Source: DASWHK01 sp036398215
GTDB lineage: Bacteria; Acidobacteriota; UBA890
Direction of reading: 5' to 3'
Length of the DNA stretch: 54,657 nt
NCBI GenBank assembly: GCA_036398215.1
Contig: DASWHK010000263.1
Location: 1-54,657 of the forward strand
Position numbers and translations under genes: made by a program. This document shows positions 21,801 to 30,762 of the stretch, piece by piece. The notes below the pieces were generated by a model. It was not told the DNA's origin. It saw nothing but the letters and a program-made list of their open reading frames with translations, and made no database searches. The first letter of the stretch is position 1, and each line of letters opens with the position of its first letter.

Positions 21801-22738
21801 AACAGGGCGTAGTGATCGTGGCATTCGTTGGGTCCGCCGAGGTTCTGTGTGAACCTCTGGTTGCTGGTCAACGTATTGCCGTTGATCTGGAACTCGGTGA
21901 TCTGGCTCAGGAAGGACTGGCCGCCGATGTTGATGGTGATCGTGTCGGTCGTCACGTTGAAGACGGTTCCCGATCCCGTCACGTTGATCTGATGCGGGAA
22001 CGTCACGCCGGCATTGGTGTGCACCTTGGTGAGTGTGCCGCTACCGTCCGTGTTCACGGTGTTGATCGTGATCGTGATCGCCGACGTCTGCGTGAAGAAG
22101 TTGCAGTTGTTCGTCTGCCGGGTCCCCGTACCGCTGAACGTCCTGCCGATGAGCGACTCGAAGGGGTTGGTGACCGTCGTGGTCGTCGTGGTGGTGGTCG
22201 TCGTCGTTGTCGTCGTCGTCGTGGTCGTCGTCGTACCGGAGCCGCTGTCGCCACCGCCGCCGCCGACGATCAGCGCGGTGCCGACGCCGGCCGCGCCCGC
22301 GCCGATCAAGATCTTCATGCCGGTCGACAGGCCGCCGCCGCTGACCTCGGCGGTCATCGCCTGCACGTCGATCGAGAGCCGCATCCCGTCGTCCAGCAGG
22401 AAAGCGCCCAGCCGGCGGCGGTTGCAGTTCTCGTCCTCGGGAACGGTTTGGCCCTCCTGCACGATGCGCACCACGGTGCGCCCGTCGACGCAGACCTCGA
22501 CGTAGATCTCGACGCGGACCTTCCCCAGGTTGGAAACATCGAGGATCGAAAGGGCATTACCGCCCGCGTCGATGGTCGTCTCGCCGACCTTGCCGGCGTT
22601 GATCGCGAACTCGATCAACGAGCCGGCGCTGCCGTTGGCGATGTTGACGGTGAGCTGTAGCTGCTGTTGCGCCGAGGAAACGACCCCCGAAGCGAGTGCC
22701 AGCAGGCAACACAAAGACGCCACAATGACTCGGCCCAT
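21776..22738 (-). CDS. exported protein of unknown function with poly-threonine linker
   Basis: 320-residue protein I do not recognise. The ATG at 22738 follows GGAGG by 7 nt and starts a clear signal peptide (MGRVIVASLCCLLALASGVVSSA). The N-terminal domain (about 25-140) has a conserved-looking Cys pair (VCVDGRTV, ENCNRRR). Next comes a Gly/Ala-rich hydrophobic segment GMKILIGAGAAGVGTALIV (about 140-160) that could span the membrane or mimic the glycine-rich segments of surface proteins. A run of about 20 threonines follows, then a beta-rich C-terminal domain with TNNCNFFTQTSAITITIN and a second Cys near the end (NECHDHYAL). The Thr tract is a likely O-glycosylated stalk. A surface-exposed role is inferred. 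Confidence 0.75.
   Translation of the reverse strand: MGRVIVASLCCLLALASGVVSSAQQQLQLTVNIANGSAGSLIEFAINAGKVGETTIDAGGNALSILDVSNLGKVRVEIYVEVCVDGRTVVRIVQEGQTVPEDENCNRRRLGAFLLDDGMRLSIDVQAMTAEVSGGGLSTGMKILIGAGAAGVGTALIVGGGGGDSGSGTTTTTTTTTTTTTTTTTTTTVTNPFESLIGRTFSGTGTRQTNNCNFFTQTSAITITINTVNTDGSGTLTKVHTNAGVTFPHQINVTGSGTVFNVTTDTITINIGGQSFLSQITEFQINGNTLTSNQRFTQNLGGPNECHDHYALLLNATGSL
22170..22236. repeat. trinucleotide tract encoding poly-Thr
   Basis: An imperfect (GTC/GTG/GTT)n tract on the + strand, read as ACN threonine codons on the coding strand. The codon mix shows selection or decay of a once purer repeat. Slippage here would change linker length in frame. Confidence 0.7.
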
Positions 22739-22870
22739 CTGATGACCTCCGTTGCCACGAGGGTTGTCCCAAATTTGCGCGGCTGAGCTTAGCAAAGGTA
22801 GGTTTGCGTCGCCAACGAGGGATGGGTCTCTCATCGGAGGTTATCGGAGGTATCTCTGGACGTCGATCGG

Positions 22871-25800
22871 ATGGCGTGTCGTGCGCTGTGCTCGGCTATC
22901 CTCTGCTGTCTCGTGCCGACTCGCGCCACGGGCGCCACGGCGCAGGGAATCGACCTTCGTGTGACCTGCGTGGCGCGCTCCGAGGCCGCTGCGCAGACGC
23001 TCGAATGTGTGGTCGACAACGTCGGATCGGCGTCGGCGCATGAGCTGTGGGCCGAGCTGTGGCGCAGTCCCGCCGACCCAACGTTCATCGCTGAGGAGCT
23101 GGCCGCCGGCGGGCAGGCGACGTTCTCCTGGCAGATGAGCCCGCAGCTGTGGACGGAGCGCTACCGGCAGGTCGGCGCGATCCGCTTGCGTTACCGGGAT
23201 TCGGTTGGCGGCCCGGCGAGCCTGGTGCTGGCGGTCGGCGCGTCGGCTCCGGTCAGCGTCGAGCCGCCGCGATGGCCTTCCGAGCGCGGCTTCCGCCTGC
23301 GCTGGGAAGGCAGCCGGCCGGCCCCGGTCGGGACGGTCCATTGGTGGGGACCGGCCGAGCTCGCCGTCCTCGGTCCGGCGGGGAGCTCGACTGCGGGCGT
23401 TGACGGAACCGCAAGCGATCTCGCCGAGCTGACCGCGAGGCTGAGCCCGTCGAGCCGGATTCAGGGGTGGGAAAGCAGCCTGTACGCAATCATCCTCCCC
23501 GACCCTCCCGCGATCGGGATCGCGGAGTCGCCAGGGATGGTCGTCCGGATCGAGCTCGATGCGCGACAGCCGGAGCCCCTCTGGCAGCCCGAACCGCGCG
23601 AGCTCGCTCTGTACGCGGTGCTGTGCCTCGCTCTGTGGCTCAGCGCTGCGGCCCTGGCAGCGTGGGTCGGCGGCGGGTTCGCCGGGCGGCTGACGGCGAC
23701 CGCCCCTCTCCTGGTGCTTGCCGTCGGCTTCGGCGCGGTGATCCTCGCCGTGTTCCCCCTCAACCTGCTCGGCCTGGCGACGACGCCGGCGGGCGGTGAC
23801 TATCCTGGCCATCTCAACGCGCTCGACTTCGCCGCCGCCGAGCTGCTCCCCTCCGGTCGCCTGTACGGATGGTATCCATACTGGTTCGGTGGCTTCCCGC
23901 TGTTCCTCCACTACTTTCCCCTCGTGTTCGTCCTCGCCGCCGCACTCGGGGTGGCGCTTCCCGCCGGCCTGGCGCTGCGGCTCGCCGGCCTTGCCGGGGT
24001 GTTGCTGCTGCCGCCGGCCTGGTTTCTGACCATGCGCTGGTTGAAGGCGCCGCGGGCGGCCGCCTGGTGCGCCGCCATCGGAAGCGTGTGGTTGCTGTTC
24101 ATCGAGGAGCAGACGATCTGGGGGGGCAACCTGGCAAGCATGCTCTCCGGCGAGATCGCCTACGCGCTCTCCTACCCGCTCGCCTGGCTGGCCCTGGCGT
24201 GGGCCTGGAACCGGGCGGATCGGACGGCGGGGTGGTGGTGGCTCGCCGTGCTGCTCGCGCTCACCGGATTGAGCCACGCCTACCCGCTCGTCTTCGTGAC
24301 CGCGGTGATCCCGCTGCTCGCCCTGCGGCGCGGCAGGTGGGCCTTCCGATCCTGGAACATCGCCAGGGCCGGACTGCTGGCGTTCGGCCTTCTCGCCTGG
24401 TGGCTGGTGCCGCTGGCGTGGAACCTGCCGTGGACGGTCGTGCACCGCGAGAACTGGCCGGTGCGCATGGCGCAAGCGTTTCCTCCCGTTCTGTGGCCCG
24501 CCTACGGCCTCGCGGCCGTATGGCTGGGTGCGAGCCTGTGGCGCAGCCTTCTCGGCCCACGCAACGACGACGGCGAGAGCAGACGCTCCGGCGCCGGCTT
24601 CCTGCTCGTCGTCGGCCTCGCCGCGATCGTTCTGTACGAGCTCGCCTACAGCTTCGGCATGCAGAACATCAGGATGCTGCCGTTCGCCCACGGCGCCGTC
24701 GTGCTGCTGGGAAGCTGGCAGCTCGGCGCCTGGCTGGAATGGCGCGCCGGGTCCCCGGCAGGGGCGCTGCCGGCGGCCGCGGATGCCGCCGGCGCCGCGG
24801 CGTCCTGGCCGCTGCGCACCGCGGCGATCATGGGACTGATGTGCGCCTGGGCGCTGTGGCAGGCCGATTTCGTCCCCGCCTGGGCGCGCTGGAACCTCAA
24901 CGGCCTCGAGCGGACGCCGTGGTGGGAGGATTTCTCCGGCGCCATGGATCTGGTGGAGGGAGACGCGGGGGACGCCGCGGTGATCGCCCAGTTCGACCAC
25001 GACAACGAGCTGGCCGGCAGCGAGCGGGTGTTCGAGCTCATCCCGCACTTCGCGGGGCGGGCGACTCCCGAGGGGCTCTACATCCAATCGGCGTCGCTTG
25101 CCCCCGCCATGTACTGGCTGCAATCGCAGCTCACCCGGTTTCCGTCGTGTCCGATCTTCGCCTACGACTGCGGCGACTACCGGCCGGAGGCGGCCCTCGA
25201 GAGCCTGCGAGTGCTGGGAATCGGCACGGTCATCGCCTATTCGCAGGACCTCGACGCCTTCCTCGCCGCCGACCCGGGCTATTACCGATTGGGGCGCTCC
25301 GGCGTCTACGGCGTCTACCAGCTCGCCCATCCGGTGCCGCTCGTCGAGCCGGCGCGCCACCAGCCGGTCATCAGCCGCTCCGCCGACTGGCGCCGCGAAG
25401 GTTACGACTGGCTGCGGGCCGGCACCGACCTGGAGGTGCCGCTGGTGATCGGGGCCGGCGGCGGCCGCTGGCCGCACAGCGTCGACCGCTACCGGCCGCG
25501 GCAGCTTCCGTGGGTCGCCTATCCGGACCCGCCGTCGGTCGCCTACCGCATCGCTCCAGGACGGATCGACATCGAGAACGCCCGGCCCGGGCACCCGCTG
25601 ATCGTCAAGGCCGCCTACCACCCCGGGTGGAAGGCCGACGACTCCAGCCCGATCGAGATGATCGCTCCCGGCCTCATGCTCGTGACCCCGCTGGACTCCT
25701 CGGTGAGCCTGCGCTGGAGCAGCGGCGCGGCAGGGTTGTCGGGCATCTTGCTCACCCTCCTGACGTGGGTCTATCTCGGCTGGCACCTGCTGTGGCGCCG

Positions 25801-26407
25801 CCAGCCGCGCCGCCAGCCGGGGCTAGCCCGCATTTCTCATCGCCCTTCCCCCGCGGCCGCGGCCCTCGCAACGAACGGCGATGAGATGTGCTGGCTCGAT
25901 GGCGTCGCCTTCGATCGCACCGGCAGAATAGTGACCATCCTGGCGGCGGCGGCGCTGGCGATCATCGTCTACGTGCGGCACCCGCCGCTCGCCTACGAGC
26001 GGATCTACGCCGACGGGATGCAGCGCCTGCGGGACGGCGCCTTCGAGGCGGCCGGCGCCGACTTCGAGCGCCTGCTGCGGGTCTCGACCCCGCACCGGCT
26101 GCGCGACGACGCCGCCGTACAGCTGGGCGTCAACGCCGCGGCGGCGGGAGATCTCGACCGGGCGCGGGCGCACTGGCTGGCGTTCCTGCGCGATTTCGCC
26201 GTATCGCCGCGGCGCGCCGAGGTCCTGGTCCGTCTGGCCGGGTTGGATGCCGACGCCGGCGACACCGCCGCCGCCCGGCGGCGGCTCGAGCAGGCCCTGG
26301 TGGCCCCCCTCGGCCAGCCGGAATGGCTGGACCGCGCCCATCGCGAGATCGAGCGGCTCGCCGAGGGCTCCGATCCCGCATTGACTTCGAGCGGGCGGCT
26401 TCACTAG
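22871..26407 (+). CDS. large polytopic membrane protein (PTPS-related / GT-C-like) with TPR tail
   Basis: 1178-residue integral membrane protein. A signal peptide is followed by a CARDB-like beta-sandwich (IDLRVTCVARSEAA, LECVVDNVGSASAHELWAELW; about 25-230). From about 245 to 670 there are a dozen or so transmembrane helices, with the signature GGDYPGHLNALDFAAAELLPSGRLYGWYPYW split by the first periplasmic loop. That pattern belongs to the 6-pyruvoyl-tetrahydropterin-synthase-related membrane family and GT-C glycosyltransferases, where the acidic loop binds a lipid-linked sugar. A periplasmic domain spans about 690-935, and further helices lie near 955 and 1030. The last 140 residues form TPR-like helical pairs. 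Polysaccharide or glycoprotein assembly is inferred. The start lacks a strong RBS. Confidence 0.75.
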   Translation: MACRALCSAILCCLVPTRATGATAQGIDLRVTCVARSEAAAQTLECVVDNVGSASAHELWAELWRSPADPTFIAEELAAGGQATFSWQMSPQLWTERYRQVGAIRLRYRDSVGGPASLVLAVGASAPVSVEPPRWPSERGFRLRWEGSRPAPVGTVHWWGPAELAVLGPAGSSTAGVDGTASDLAELTARLSPSSRIQGWESSLYAIILPDPPAIGIAESPGMVVRIELDARQPEPLWQPEPRELALYAVLCLALWLSAAALAAWVGGGFAGRLTATAPLLVLAVGFGAVILAVFPLNLLGLATTPAGGDYPGHLNALDFAAAELLPSGRLYGWYPYWFGGFPLFLHYFPLVFVLAAALGVALPAGLALRLAGLAGVLLLPPAWFLTMRWLKAPRAAAWCAAIGSVWLLFIEEQTIWGGNLASMLSGEIAYALSYPLAWLALAWAWNRADRTAGWWWLAVLLALTGLSHAYPLVFVTAVIPLLALRRGRWAFRSWNIARAGLLAFGLLAWWLVPLAWNLPWTVVHRENWPVRMAQAFPPVLWPAYGLAAVWLGASLWRSLLGPRNDDGESRRSGAGFLLVVGLAAIVLYELAYSFGMQNIRMLPFAHGAVVLLGSWQLGAWLEWRAGSPAGALPAAADAAGAAASWPLRTAAIMGLMCAWALWQADFVPAWARWNLNGLERTPWWEDFSGAMDLVEGDAGDAAVIAQFDHDNELAGSERVFELIPHFAGRATPEGLYIQSASLAPAMYWLQSQLTRFPSCPIFAYDCGDYRPEAALESLRVLGIGTVIAYSQDLDAFLAADPGYYRLGRSGVYGVYQLAHPVPLVEPARHQPVISRSADWRREGYDWLRAGTDLEVPLVIGAGGGRWPHSVDRYRPRQLPWVAYPDPPSVAYRIAPGRIDIENARPGHPLIVKAAYHPGWKADDSSPIEMIAPGLMLVTPLDSSVSLRWSSGAAGLSGILLTLLTWVYLGWHLLWRRQPRRQPGLARISHRPSPAAAALATNGDEMCWLDGVAFDRTGRIVTILAAAALAIIVYVRHPPLAYERIYADGMQRLRDGAFEAAGADFERLLRVSTPHRLRDDAAVQLGVNAAAAGDLDRARAHWLAFLRDFAVSPRRAEVLVRLAGLDADAGDTAAARRRLEQALVAPLGQPEWLDRAHREIERLAEGSDPALTSSGRLH

Positions 26408-26410
26408 TCT
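26381..26410 (+). promoter_or_regulatory. candidate promoter of the TolC-HlyD-permease operon
   Basis: TTGACT (26381-26386) and TAGTCT (26405-26410) are separated by 18 nt and lie about 55 nt before the tolC-like start, overlapping the end of the preceding gene. Both hexamers are near consensus but the spacing is slightly long. Confidence 0.4.
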
Positions 26411-26465
26411 CCAGGGCCTGAGTCCTCGTCGCCATGGCAAGCCCTCTCCAGGAGCACTCGAGGAG

Positions 26466-27971
26466 ATGAAAACAGGATCCACGACGCTCAGGGCCTCTAT
26501 GTTCGGGACAGGCCGTGGCCTGCTGTCGGTGGCGTCGGTTACCTTCGCGCTCCTGGTCGCCGCGGCGGCGGGGGTACCGGCCGCCCGCGCCGCGGCGCAA
26601 GCGACCGACGACGCGCCCCGAGGGCTGCGCTTGCACGAGGCACTGGAGCAGGCGCTGCGCTCCAGCCCCCGGCTGGCCGCCGTCCGCGATGCTCTCGATC
26701 GAGCCACCATCTCCCACCGCCTTGCCGAGTCGCGGTTCGGCTACAAGATCACGCCGTTCTTTTCCACCCTCGCCGACCCCTACGGGCCCACCGGCCCCAG
26801 CTTCGGCGTCGATCTCCAGAAGCTCCTGCCCACCGGAACGACGGTGGGCTTTCGCGCCAACTCGTTCGCTTTCGGCGGCGGCGCGGGCGGCGGGCGCGAC
26901 AATGGCTATACCTTCTCGGTGAGCCATCCGATCTTTGCCGCCTTCGGCCCGGAGCCTGAGTACGAGCTGACGGTTGCCGGGAGAGCCGTCGAAAACGCCG
27001 CCGGCGAGATCGAGGCCACCCGCCAGCGGCTGGTTCTGGAGGTCGCGCAGGCGTACTTCGACATCGTGCGACAACAGAATCTCCTCGCCGCGAGCGAGGT
27101 CGCCCTGGAGAGGGCCCGGCGGCTCAAGATCGCCTCGGAGACGCGCATGAGCGTCGGCCTGGCGACGCGGCTCGACGTGCTGCGCGCCGACCTCTTCCGC
27201 TCGCAAACGGAAGCCAGCCTCGGAGATCGCCAAACGGCGCTCGCCGACGCCGAGGACCATCTCAAGCTGTTGATGGGCCTTCCGGTGAACGCCCCCTTGA
27301 GGATCGCCGGCGACGACCTCGACGATTACGTCGGCGGCGCCGAGATCGCCGCGGCCGATCCCTCCGCGCCGGAGAGCCTGCGCCCGCTCATCGCCGTGGC
27401 GCTCAGCGAGCGCGTCGATGTCCGCCTGGCCCGGGCCCGCGTCGAGGACGCCGAGCATGCCGCGTCGCTGGCAACCTGGAGCCTGCTGCCGAAGATCAAC
27501 CTCAATGCGAGCTATTCGCAACGAGGCCTGGGCTCGGCGTTCGGTTCCGCGTACGCCGATCTGTTCAGAGGTTGGAACATCGGCATCACCTCCGCCTACA
27601 CGCTCGACCGCTCGGCCGAGATGGCCGCTTTCAACAGCGCCAGTATCAGCGCTCGCTCGGCGGAGCGGGCGTTGGCCGATCTTCGGGAGCGCGTCGCCGC
27701 CGACGTGCGCCGCGCGCATCGAGCCATCCTACGCGCCGAAAAGAGCATCGACATTCAGACGCAAGCGGTCGAGGTTTCCGAGACCCAGCTCGAGCTGGCG
27801 CAGCTTCGCTACGAGCGCGGCCTGGCCGACAACTTCGACGTCGTCGACGCCGAGAGCAACCTCTTCAACGCCCAGTCCGCCCTGGTTTCGGCGCGCGTCG
27901 ACCGCGCCATCGCCGGCCTGGCGTTGGAGCTGTCAATGGGACGGTTGAGCCCCGGAAAATACTCGAGATGA
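26466..27971 (+). CDS. TolC-family outer membrane efflux protein
   Basis: 501-residue outer-membrane channel. The N-terminal signal peptide (hydrophobic core about 20-38, cleavage near AAAQA) is followed by two outer-membrane-efflux repeats of long helices. The first covers about 50-260 (LHEALEQALRSSPRLAAVRDAL, RLVLEVAQAYFDIVRQQ) and the second about 300-495 (VEDAEHAASLATWSLLPKINLNAS, YERGLADNFDVVDAESNLFNAQ). This is the diagnostic TolC/CusC pattern. The start at 26466 sits close to GAGGAG; an internal ATG at 26499 is possible. The stop overlaps the ATG of the HlyD-like gene (ATGA), so channel, adaptor and permease are one coupled operon for tripartite export. Confidence 0.9.
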   Translation: MKTGSTTLRASMFGTGRGLLSVASVTFALLVAAAAGVPAARAAAQATDDAPRGLRLHEALEQALRSSPRLAAVRDALDRATISHRLAESRFGYKITPFFSTLADPYGPTGPSFGVDLQKLLPTGTTVGFRANSFAFGGGAGGGRDNGYTFSVSHPIFAAFGPEPEYELTVAGRAVENAAGEIEATRQRLVLEVAQAYFDIVRQQNLLAASEVALERARRLKIASETRMSVGLATRLDVLRADLFRSQTEASLGDRQTALADAEDHLKLLMGLPVNAPLRIAGDDLDDYVGGAEIAAADPSAPESLRPLIAVALSERVDVRLARARVEDAEHAASLATWSLLPKINLNASYSQRGLGSAFGSAYADLFRGWNIGITSAYTLDRSAEMAAFNSASISARSAERALADLRERVAADVRRAHRAILRAEKSIDIQTQAVEVSETQLELAQLRYERGLADNFDVVDAESNLFNAQSALVSARVDRAIAGLALELSMGRLSPGKYSR

Positions 27972-29461
27972 GCGCCTCGTGGCTGCAACGCTGTGGCGAG
28001 GCGGTGCGGGCGCGGCCTCGCGAGGCCGGCGCCGCCTCGGCGGGCGCGATGATCCTGGTCATCGCCGCCGGCGTGATGCTGGCACCGGACGAGCCCCTGG
28101 CGCCCGGGCCGACCGCAACCGTTCGCATCGGGCGCTTCACCGAGGAGCTGGTCGAGTCCGGCAGCATCGCCGCGGCGCGATTCCATCTCTACGCCTCCAA
28201 CATCGCCGGGGGCCCGGCCAAGATCGTCGAGATGGTGCGCGAAGGCGAGGCGGCGCGACCCGGTGACGTGCTCGTGCGGTTCGACCCCGCCGGGTTCGAG
28301 CAGGAGCTCGAACGCGAGCGCGGCGCGCTGCAGCAGGCGCTCGCCGAACGCCGTCGCGCCGAGGAAGAGGTCCGCCTGGCGGGGCTCGTTGCCGAGGGCG
28401 ACATCCAGCAGGCAGAGCAGCAGATCACCTACGCCCAGTCCGACCTGACCAACCAGGAGCAGGGCCGGGGCCGGGTGGCGATCGCCGAGGCCGAGACCGC
28501 GCTGGCCAACGCCGAGCGTGAGGTCGAACGGGCGCTAGGGACCTACGAAGACCTCAAGCCGCTGCTCGATCGGGGGTTCGTCACCCGCGTCGAGCTCGAC
28601 CAGGCTCGCCGCGAATGGGAACGCGCCGTCTCCCAGCAGGAGCTCGCGGCGCTGCGACTGGCGACGCTCGTGGAGTACGAGCGGCCGGCCGCGTTGGGGC
28701 AGGCCAAGGCCCGCGTCGACGCCGCGGAGGATGAGCTCTCGCGGCGCCGCGAAGGCATCGAGGCGCGGATCGCGCAGGCGCGGGCGAGCCTCGATCGCAG
28801 CACCGGCCAGGTCAACGAAATCGAGGCGCGCATCGCCATTCTCGAGGACAAGATCGCGCGCACGGTGATTCGCGCCGAGGGGGCCGGCCTGGTGGTCTAC
28901 CGGTACCTGTTTTTCGGGGGCGACCGGCGCAAGCCGCAGGTAGGCGACGAAGTCTGGCCCAACCAGCCGCTGCTCGCTCTCCCCGACGCCTCGGACCTGA
29001 TCGTCGAGACCACCATCCGTGAGGTCGATCTGCACAAGGTATCGGCCAGCCAACGAGTCACGGTTACCGTCGACGCCTACCCCGACATCGAGCTGCCGGC
29101 CACCGTCGAGCTGATCGGCGCGCTGGCGCAGGAGAACCCCGACCGCGCCGGCACCAAGTTCTTTCCGGTAACCATCCGGCTCACCGGTCTCGACGATCGC
29201 TTGCGCACCGGGATGACGGCACGCGTCAACATCGAGGTCGCCACCGTCGAGGACGCCACCATCGTGCCGACGCAGGCGGTGTTCGAGAGCGACGGTCAGC
29301 TCTATTGCCTGGTATTTCGCGCCGGCAACACCGAGAGGCGGCTGGTGACCAAGATCGCCGACAACGGCATCGAAGCGGTCGTGCAGGGGAACCTCGAGGC
29401 CGGTGAAGTCCTGCTGTTGACCGAGCCTGGCGCCGGCGAGGATCATCCCGGCCCCTCGTGA
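27968..29461 (+). CDS. HlyD-family periplasmic adaptor
   Basis: 497-residue membrane fusion protein. One transmembrane helix at about 28-45 precedes the first lipoyl half (GGPAKIVEMVREGEAARPGDVLVRFD). A long coiled coil (about 110-300; many Glu/Arg/Ala heptads) leads to the second lipoyl half and the adaptor barrel (VTVTVDAYPDIELPATVELIG, LTGLDDRLRTGMTARVNIEVA). The coiled coil is longer than in the MacA-type adaptor at 6682. Its ATG overlaps the TolC-like stop (ATGA) and its TGA overlaps the permease GTG (GTGA). In the family it carries substrate energy transfer from the inner-membrane permease to the TolC channel in the periplasm. Confidence 0.9.
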   Translation: MSASWLQRCGEAVRARPREAGAASAGAMILVIAAGVMLAPDEPLAPGPTATVRIGRFTEELVESGSIAAARFHLYASNIAGGPAKIVEMVREGEAARPGDVLVRFDPAGFEQELERERGALQQALAERRRAEEEVRLAGLVAEGDIQQAEQQITYAQSDLTNQEQGRGRVAIAEAETALANAEREVERALGTYEDLKPLLDRGFVTRVELDQARREWERAVSQQELAALRLATLVEYERPAALGQAKARVDAAEDELSRRREGIEARIAQARASLDRSTGQVNEIEARIAILEDKIARTVIRAEGAGLVVYRYLFFGGDRRKPQVGDEVWPNQPLLALPDASDLIVETTIREVDLHKVSASQRVTVTVDAYPDIELPATVELIGALAQENPDRAGTKFFPVTIRLTGLDDRLRTGMTARVNIEVATVEDATIVPTQAVFESDGQLYCLVFRAGNTERRLVTKIADNGIEAVVQGNLEAGEVLLLTEPGAGEDHPGPS

Positions 29462-30693
29462 CCGCCCGTGACGTAGTCTCCGAGGCGCTGGGCGCGATCG
29501 CCGCCCACCGTCTTCGCGCCACGCTCTCGTCGATGGGCATCGTCGTCGGCGTCGCAACCGTGGTCACCGCCCTGGCGATCGGTGAAGGCGCGCGACGCGC
29601 GGCGATCTCCGAAATCAGCTCCCTCGGCATCAACAACATCCTGGTGAGGGCCGTCGGCGGCGAGCGCGAGGGGAGCGGCCAGAACGACGATCCAGAGGCT
29701 CCGACGCTCACCGTCGCCGACGCCGAAGCGATCGCCGCCACCGTCGACGGCCTGTCGGCGACCGCGGCGTTGCGCCTGACGCGCACCGACGTCGGCTCCG
29801 GAGGGCGGTCGATCGTGACCACCGCCGTGGGCGCCTCCGAGTCTTGGGACCGTATCGTCGGCGCCCGTCCCGGTCTCGGGCGCTGGCTCGACGCCGTCGA
29901 CATCGGGGAGCGTCGGCGGGTCGCCGTCCTCGGGGCGGCGCTCGCGCGGGCCCTGTTCGGCAGCGCCAACCCCGTGGGCGAGTACGTCCACGCCGCCGGC
30001 AACAACTTCCGTATCGTCGGCGTCCTCGCCGAGACCGGCTCGGCGGCCGCGGCCCGATCGACGGTCGGGGCGGTCGACCTGGACGCCGCCATCATCGTTC
30101 CGCTGACGGCCATGGACGCCCGGCTCGGCCGGGGCGATACGCTCGACAACGCCAGCGAGATCGCCGCCAGCGCCGGACGAGCCGACGACGTCATGGGCGT
30201 CGCCGCGGTGATCGAGCGCGTTCTGCAAGAACGCCGGCACGACCCCTCGCGCTACGAGATCGTCGTTCCCCGCGCCTTGCTGCAGGCGCGGCTGCGGGCT
30301 CAACGCACGTTCAACGGCGTCCTGCTCGGCGTTGGCGGCCTGGCGCTGTTGATCAGCGGCGTCGGCATCATGAACATCATGCTGGCGAGCGTCGCCGAGC
30401 GCACGCACGAGATCGGCGTGCGCCGCGCCTTCGGTGCGCGCCAGAAGGAAGTGGTGGCCCAGTTCGCCGTCGAAGCGTCGCTGCTGTGCGTTGCCGGCGG
30501 CGTGCTCGGCATCCCGTTGGGGGCGGCGCAGTCGGGCATTGTCGCCTGGCTCGCGCGCTGGCCGATCTCGATATCGCTGTCGTCCGTGGGGCTGGCGCTG
30601 GTCCTTTCGGCCGGCGTCGGGTTGCTGTTCGGCATCTACCCGGCCAAGGTGGCGGCTCGCCTCGATCCGGTTGCGGCGCTGCGCGCCGAATAG
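29458..30693 (+). CDS. MacB/FtsX-type ABC transporter permease
   Basis: 411-residue permease with MacB topology: a first transmembrane helix (about 15-38, LSSMGIVVGVATVVTALAIGEGA), a periplasmic core domain (about 45-270), and three C-terminal helices. The FtsX signature is ALLISGVGIMNIMLASVAERTHEIGVRRAFGAR (split here: first part ISGVGIMNIMLASV, then ERTHEIGVRRAFGA). Unlike E. coli MacB it has no N-terminal ATP-binding domain, and no ABC ATPase gene is encoded in this window. It starts with GTG in a 4-nt overlap with the adaptor gene. With the TolC and HlyD proteins it would form a mechanotransmission exporter of peptides, lipoproteins or antibiotics. The ATPase must be supplied in trans. 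Confidence 0.9.
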   Translation: MTARDVVSEALGAIAAHRLRATLSSMGIVVGVATVVTALAIGEGARRAAISEISSLGINNILVRAVGGEREGSGQNDDPEAPTLTVADAEAIAATVDGLSATAALRLTRTDVGSGGRSIVTTAVGASESWDRIVGARPGLGRWLDAVDIGERRRVAVLGAALARALFGSANPVGEYVHAAGNNFRIVGVLAETGSAAAARSTVGAVDLDAAIIVPLTAMDARLGRGDTLDNASEIAASAGRADDVMGVAAVIERVLQERRHDPSRYEIVVPRALLQARLRAQRTFNGVLLGVGGLALLISGVGIMNIMLASVAERTHEIGVRRAFGARQKEVVAQFAVEASLLCVAGGVLGIPLGAAQSGIVAWLARWPISISLSSVGLALVLSAGVGLLFGIYPAKVAARLDPVAALRAE

Positions 30694-30697
30694 CAAG

Positions 30698-30720
30698 GCG
30701 CCGCGCGGGTTGTGCGGCGC
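30698..30720 (+). terminator. hairpin after the export operon
   Basis: Arms GCGCCGC (30698-30704) and GCGGCGC (30714-30720) pair perfectly 4 nt beyond the permease stop. There is no T-run, so this is at best a Rho-assisted or mRNA-stabilising structure. Confidence 0.3.
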
Positions 30721-30762
30721 TCTGCCAACGGCGAGACGAGAAACGACGGACGGTAGGCATCG

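Noticed and set aside
22170..22236. Repeat tract considered as CRISPR or other array
   Set aside because: Trinucleotide periodicity within a coding frame and no spacers; it is a coding microsatellite.
22014..22505. Plus-strand ORF with a poly-valine run
   Set aside because: It is the antisense shadow of the poly-Thr tract; the signal peptide and Shine-Dalgarno support the minus-strand gene.
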